Part shown: piece after piece, positions 13,864 through 16,151 of the stretch
Layout: each line of letters opens with the position of its first letter
Numbering within the stretch: position 1 is the first letter of the stretch
Assembly (NCBI GenBank): GCA_039714215.1
Contig: JBDLJU010000048.1
Coordinates: forward strand, 1-16,151
DNA: 16,151 nt
Direction of reading: 5' to 3'
From: UBA11579 sp039714215
GTDB lineage: Bacteria > Chloroflexota > Anaerolineae > Anaerolineales > UBA11579
Notes under the pieces: generated by a model
What the model was told of the DNA's origin: nothing
The model's input: only the letters and a program-made list of their open reading frames with translations
Databases searched by the model: none
Made by a program: the position numbers and the translations under genes

Positions 13864-15405
13864 TTAATTGAACAGAGCAGAAATCATTGAGAAAAACCTC
13901 TGAAAATGATCACCATACAATAAGATTACAGAAATCAAGATAAAACACGTGAAAACAGTTGCTGAGAATCCGTATATAGTAAATATTTTCTCCTCACGCG
14001 TTAGCTTTTGACCTTCTTTTACTTTTTTTCTGAGTTGATGACGCACGAAGTTGAATGATCGCTCTCGCAGCCTTGGTATTTCTAACCAATCCATTAAGAT
14101 ATAGTAACCATCATACTTAAGCAATGGATTCAGATTCAAGATTGTCCCTATGATGCAAAATGTCGCAAACTGGTAAAGGAACCCAGCCCAGGTAGTCACT
14201 GGAGAGACTAGCAATAAAAGGCTTGAAATCCCCCCCAAAACTAAACCCGCAATAGGTCCTGCCCAGGTCACCGCCAACCTTGGTTTACGTGGTTCCATCC
14301 AAATGTCGGTTGTATCCATGAAAAAGGCGACCAGTCCAAAATATAAACCCACACCTCCCTGGCGAACGGTGCGTCCATAATGTTTGGTCGTTAGTGCATG
14401 AGCGCTCTCGTGACAAAAGATGGCAAATAACTGTGCTAAATATAATGATACTAAACCAAATCCAAAAGTGCGGGAATTGCCCAATATAGATAGTTCTCCT
14501 CGCAATGTTAAAGCCACATAAGCCGGGAGTCCAAGAATGCTAATGAGAATTATCAAACCGATCATTGGCGGCCAAAAAAGCACGCGACCAATCCGTTGGT
14601 AAAACAAAGCATAAAACTTATCAACATTCTTGAAGGAGAATTCAGACTTAAAAAAGGACCGTAATCCCTTTTTTAGGTAGAAAATTATCGACTTGCGTTC
14701 AATCTCTGCTCTTGAGGCCTGATACACATCAACAGCAGGATGGATAAGCAGTTTGTGGTCCTCAAGCTGGTCAATAAATTCCATCAGGCCGCCAATGGCT
14801 AGAGTCTTATATTTTAAGAACATCTCAACGGCCAAATCCTGGACTGTATGCTGCCCATCCATCAATTCCCATAAATGTGCCTGCTGCTCATTCAACTTCA
14901 GGTAAGAGCCAAGATCTAGATTCTTTAAGACCCAATAGGTCTCTCCTTTGGTTGTTTCCAGTTTTTTTAAAGCCCAACCTTTTATTCTGACAGGTTTCGT
15001 TTTGGACACATCTCGAATTCTAGGTAAAGACTTCTCAGTCCTTGGTAAGATAATTGTTTCTTCCCCGAGTTCATCCCAAAGATTTATTTTTTCTGCTGGG
15101 GTCTTTGTCTTGGCGCGATGGAGTTGCTCAGCAACAAAGTTAAAAATATTTAACTCCTCTTTCCGTCGCACGAGGATTGTTTCTTTGGCGGATTTTTGCC
15201 AGATATTTGTCGGTTTGTGCTGGCGGTTTAATCGAATTGTTTCCTCATCCACGTTTTTCCATAAACCACTGGGTTTGGTAAGAATTTCACCCCAAAGACC
15301 TAATCCGTTTTCAAGGGCAGCAGGAATTGAAATGTCTTTAGATAATTGCCCCCAAATATCCTCAATATGATCACCTGGACGCTGTTTGTCATCCATGCTG
15401 GTCAC
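13864..15405 (-). CDS. PqqD-domain M50 membrane metalloprotease with repeated ETI motifs
   Basis: This is a predicted intramembrane zinc metalloprotease of the site-2 protease type, 513 aa. Residues 1-135 form a polar tail with five [IL]W sites (W18, W38, W49, W69, W110); the last three head a repeat W-x5-E-T-I-x-[LV]-x-R, with Thr at 56, 76 and 117. A PqqD-like domain follows at about 155-222 (YWVLKNLDLGSYL, LWELMDGQHTV). The membrane part has about six segments with the zinc motif HESAH (H332, E333, H336) and the third-ligand motif NPLLKYDGYY (N426, D432). PqqD-M50 proteins are usually linked to peptide maturation or export. The start is GTG 15405, overlapping the FHA gene stop as GTGA, or ATG 15396; both imply translational coupling. 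The gene is AT-rich compared with the rest of the window. Confidence 0.88.
   Translation of the reverse strand: MTSMDDKQRPGDHIEDIWGQLSKDISIPAALENGLGLWGEILTKPSGLWKNVDEETIRLNRQHKPTNIWQKSAKETILVRRKEELNIFNFVAEQLHRAKTKTPAEKINLWDELGEETIILPRTEKSLPRIRDVSKTKPVRIKGWALKKLETTKGETYWVLKNLDLGSYLKLNEQQAHLWELMDGQHTVQDLAVEMFLKYKTLAIGGLMEFIDQLEDHKLLIHPAVDVYQASRAEIERKSIIFYLKKGLRSFFKSEFSFKNVDKFYALFYQRIGRVLFWPPMIGLIILISILGLPAYVALTLRGELSILGNSRTFGFGLVSLYLAQLFAIFCHESAHALTTKHYGRTVRQGGVGLYFGLVAFFMDTTDIWMEPRKPRLAVTWAGPIAGLVLGGISSLLLLVSPVTTWAGFLYQFATFCIIGTILNLNPLLKYDGYYILMDWLEIPRLRERSFNFVRHQLRKKVKEGQKLTREEKIFTIYGFSATVFTCFILISVILLYGDHFQRFFSMISALFN
15040..15354 (-). repeat. Protein-level repeats in the protease tail
   Basis: The region encodes residues 18-122 of the M50 protein. 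Full repeats are LWKNVDEETIRLNR, IWQKSAKETILVRR and LWDELGEETIILPR, with Trp-to-Thr distance exactly 7 in all three. Two shorter, degenerate copies precede them (IWGQLSKDISIP and LWGEILTKPS). The nucleotide sequences of the copies have diverged, so selection acts on the peptide motif. Confidence 0.85.
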
Positions 15406-16115
15406 CGATCACGGAATACTAAAGTTGTTTCCCCTAGTTCGATTAGGTCTCCGTTTACTAATTCAACTGGTTCTGTAATCCACTTAGCATTAACAATCGT
15501 TCCGTTTGCGCTGCCGAGATCGGCGATTAATATTTTTGATCCCTCTCGGAAGATTTCCGCTTGCGGGCGTGAGATTGCTCTGTCTTGTAAGTTGATATCC
15601 CAAACTTCTTTAGGTGAGGAACGGCCGATCACCATCTTATCGGAATGCAGCACAATCTGTTTGCCTTCTTGGTGACCGGAGCCAACCAATAATCTGGGTT
15701 GAGAGTTTTTCTTCGGTACGATGATTGTATCTTCGTCTGAAATCGGTTGCTCAACCTCTGATTCTTGCCTGGAAATATCATAGAAGTATATCGTCTCAAT
15801 ATCAATTAGGATCACATCCCCGTCTGTTAATTTGTAAAAATCTGATATCTTCTCCTGGTTAACATAAGTGCCATTCCGGCTGTAGAGGTCTTTGATCTGA
15901 AAAGCAGAATCACGCCATACGATCACAGCATGCTGCCGAGAAACCTTCTTGTTAGGGAATCGAAGGTCGTTACTTTCCAGACGCCCGATATCAATTACTT
16001 CTCCCTCGCGGAGGAAAAGAGTATGGGGGTTCTCTCCGATTGCTTGCCAACGGAGTACGGCAATGGCGTTATTTTCTTTGTGCTCTATTCGATTTCTATC
16101 ATCATCCATCATCAA
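15402..16115 (-). CDS. Double FHA-domain protein
   Basis: This is a predicted cytoplasmic phosphothreonine-binding adaptor of 237 aa. FHA1 spans about residues 18-112, with G44-R45, S59-R60-x-H62 and N81-G82-T83. A linker of about 30 residues contains DEDTIIVPKK (Thr130). FHA2 spans about 140-236, with G164-R165, S182-R183 and N204-G205-T206. In FHA2 the usual structural His is Gln185, but the phosphate-contacting Arg, Ser and Asn positions are kept. The start is a triple ATG (MMMDDD) without an obvious Shine-Dalgarno site, so the exact start may shift by 1-2 codons. The stop overlaps the protease start codon, so the two proteins are coupled in expression. A Ser/Thr kinase partner is expected but is not in the window. 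Confidence 0.93.
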   Translation of the reverse strand: MMMDDDRNRIEHKENNAIAVLRWQAIGENPHTLFLREGEVIDIGRLESNDLRFPNKKVSRQHAVIVWRDSAFQIKDLYSRNGTYVNQEKISDFYKLTDGDVILIDIETIYFYDISRQESEVEQPISDEDTIIVPKKNSQPRLLVGSGHQEGKQIVLHSDKMVIGRSSPKEVWDINLQDRAISRPQAEIFREGSKILIADLGSANGTIVNAKWITEPVELVNGDLIELGETTLVFRDR

Positions 16116-16151
16116 ATAAATTCAGGCCAAGTATGGCATTTCAATCGGTTC

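Noticed and set aside
16116..16151. Tail of another minus-strand gene upstream of the FHA gene
   Set aside because: Two minus-strand frames enter from the window edge and stop at 16122 or within the TGATG at the FHA start; too short to tell which, if either, is coding.

Overview
The window is a dense, gene-rich piece of a bacterial chromosome. It most likely comes from the phylum Chloroflexota (Anaerolineae-like), but this is inferred from family character and not from a marker gene. The clues are a lipoprotein with a Thr/Pro-rich 'TPxP' linker behind the lipobox, a YchF with a variant switch II region, PqqD-M50 and FHA proteins side by side, and many membrane and lipoprotein genes of moderately high GC. 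No rRNA, tRNA, CRISPR array, transposase, integrase or phage gene was seen.

Layout. (1) 1-5868, plus strand: the 3' part of ychF; a CcrM/HinfI-type GANTC adenine methyltransferase with a C-terminal RAMA domain; a lipoprotein of the polysaccharide deacetylase type; a heptamer repeat and a strong hairpin; a multi-pass GT-C/ArnT-like glycosyltransferase; and a small unknown protein closed by a textbook terminator. (2) 5938-8778, minus strand: a lipoprotein with two META domains, then a tight pair made of a D-2-hydroxyacid dehydrogenase and a HAD hydrolase. Directly in front of the dehydrogenase start codon lies a phased array of DnaA-box-like 9-mers (8780-8845). (3) 9053-11486, plus strand: a J-domain/coiled-coil protein and a YqeK-like HD phosphohydrolase in one operon, followed by a MEMO-family protein. 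(4) 11601-13633, minus strand: a three-gene operon of a two-helix membrane protein, a TauE/SafE (TSUP) permease and a tandem universal stress protein. (5) 13864-16115, minus strand: a two-gene unit that is clearly more AT-rich than the rest. It encodes a double-FHA protein and a PqqD-M50 membrane metalloprotease whose N-terminal tail carries repeated W-x5-E-T-I-x-[LV]-x-R motifs.

Most notable. The FHA/M50 pair looks like a phosphothreonine-switched membrane protease module: the protease tail holds three identically spaced candidate phosphothreonine motifs, and the partner carries two phosphothreonine-binding domains plus one very similar motif in its linker. The second standout is the helically phased array of DnaA-box-like sequences away from any dnaA gene. 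The third is a solitary CcrM-like methyltransferase outside the Alphaproteobacteria. Function assignments rest on motifs read by eye and remembered family sequences; no searches were run.
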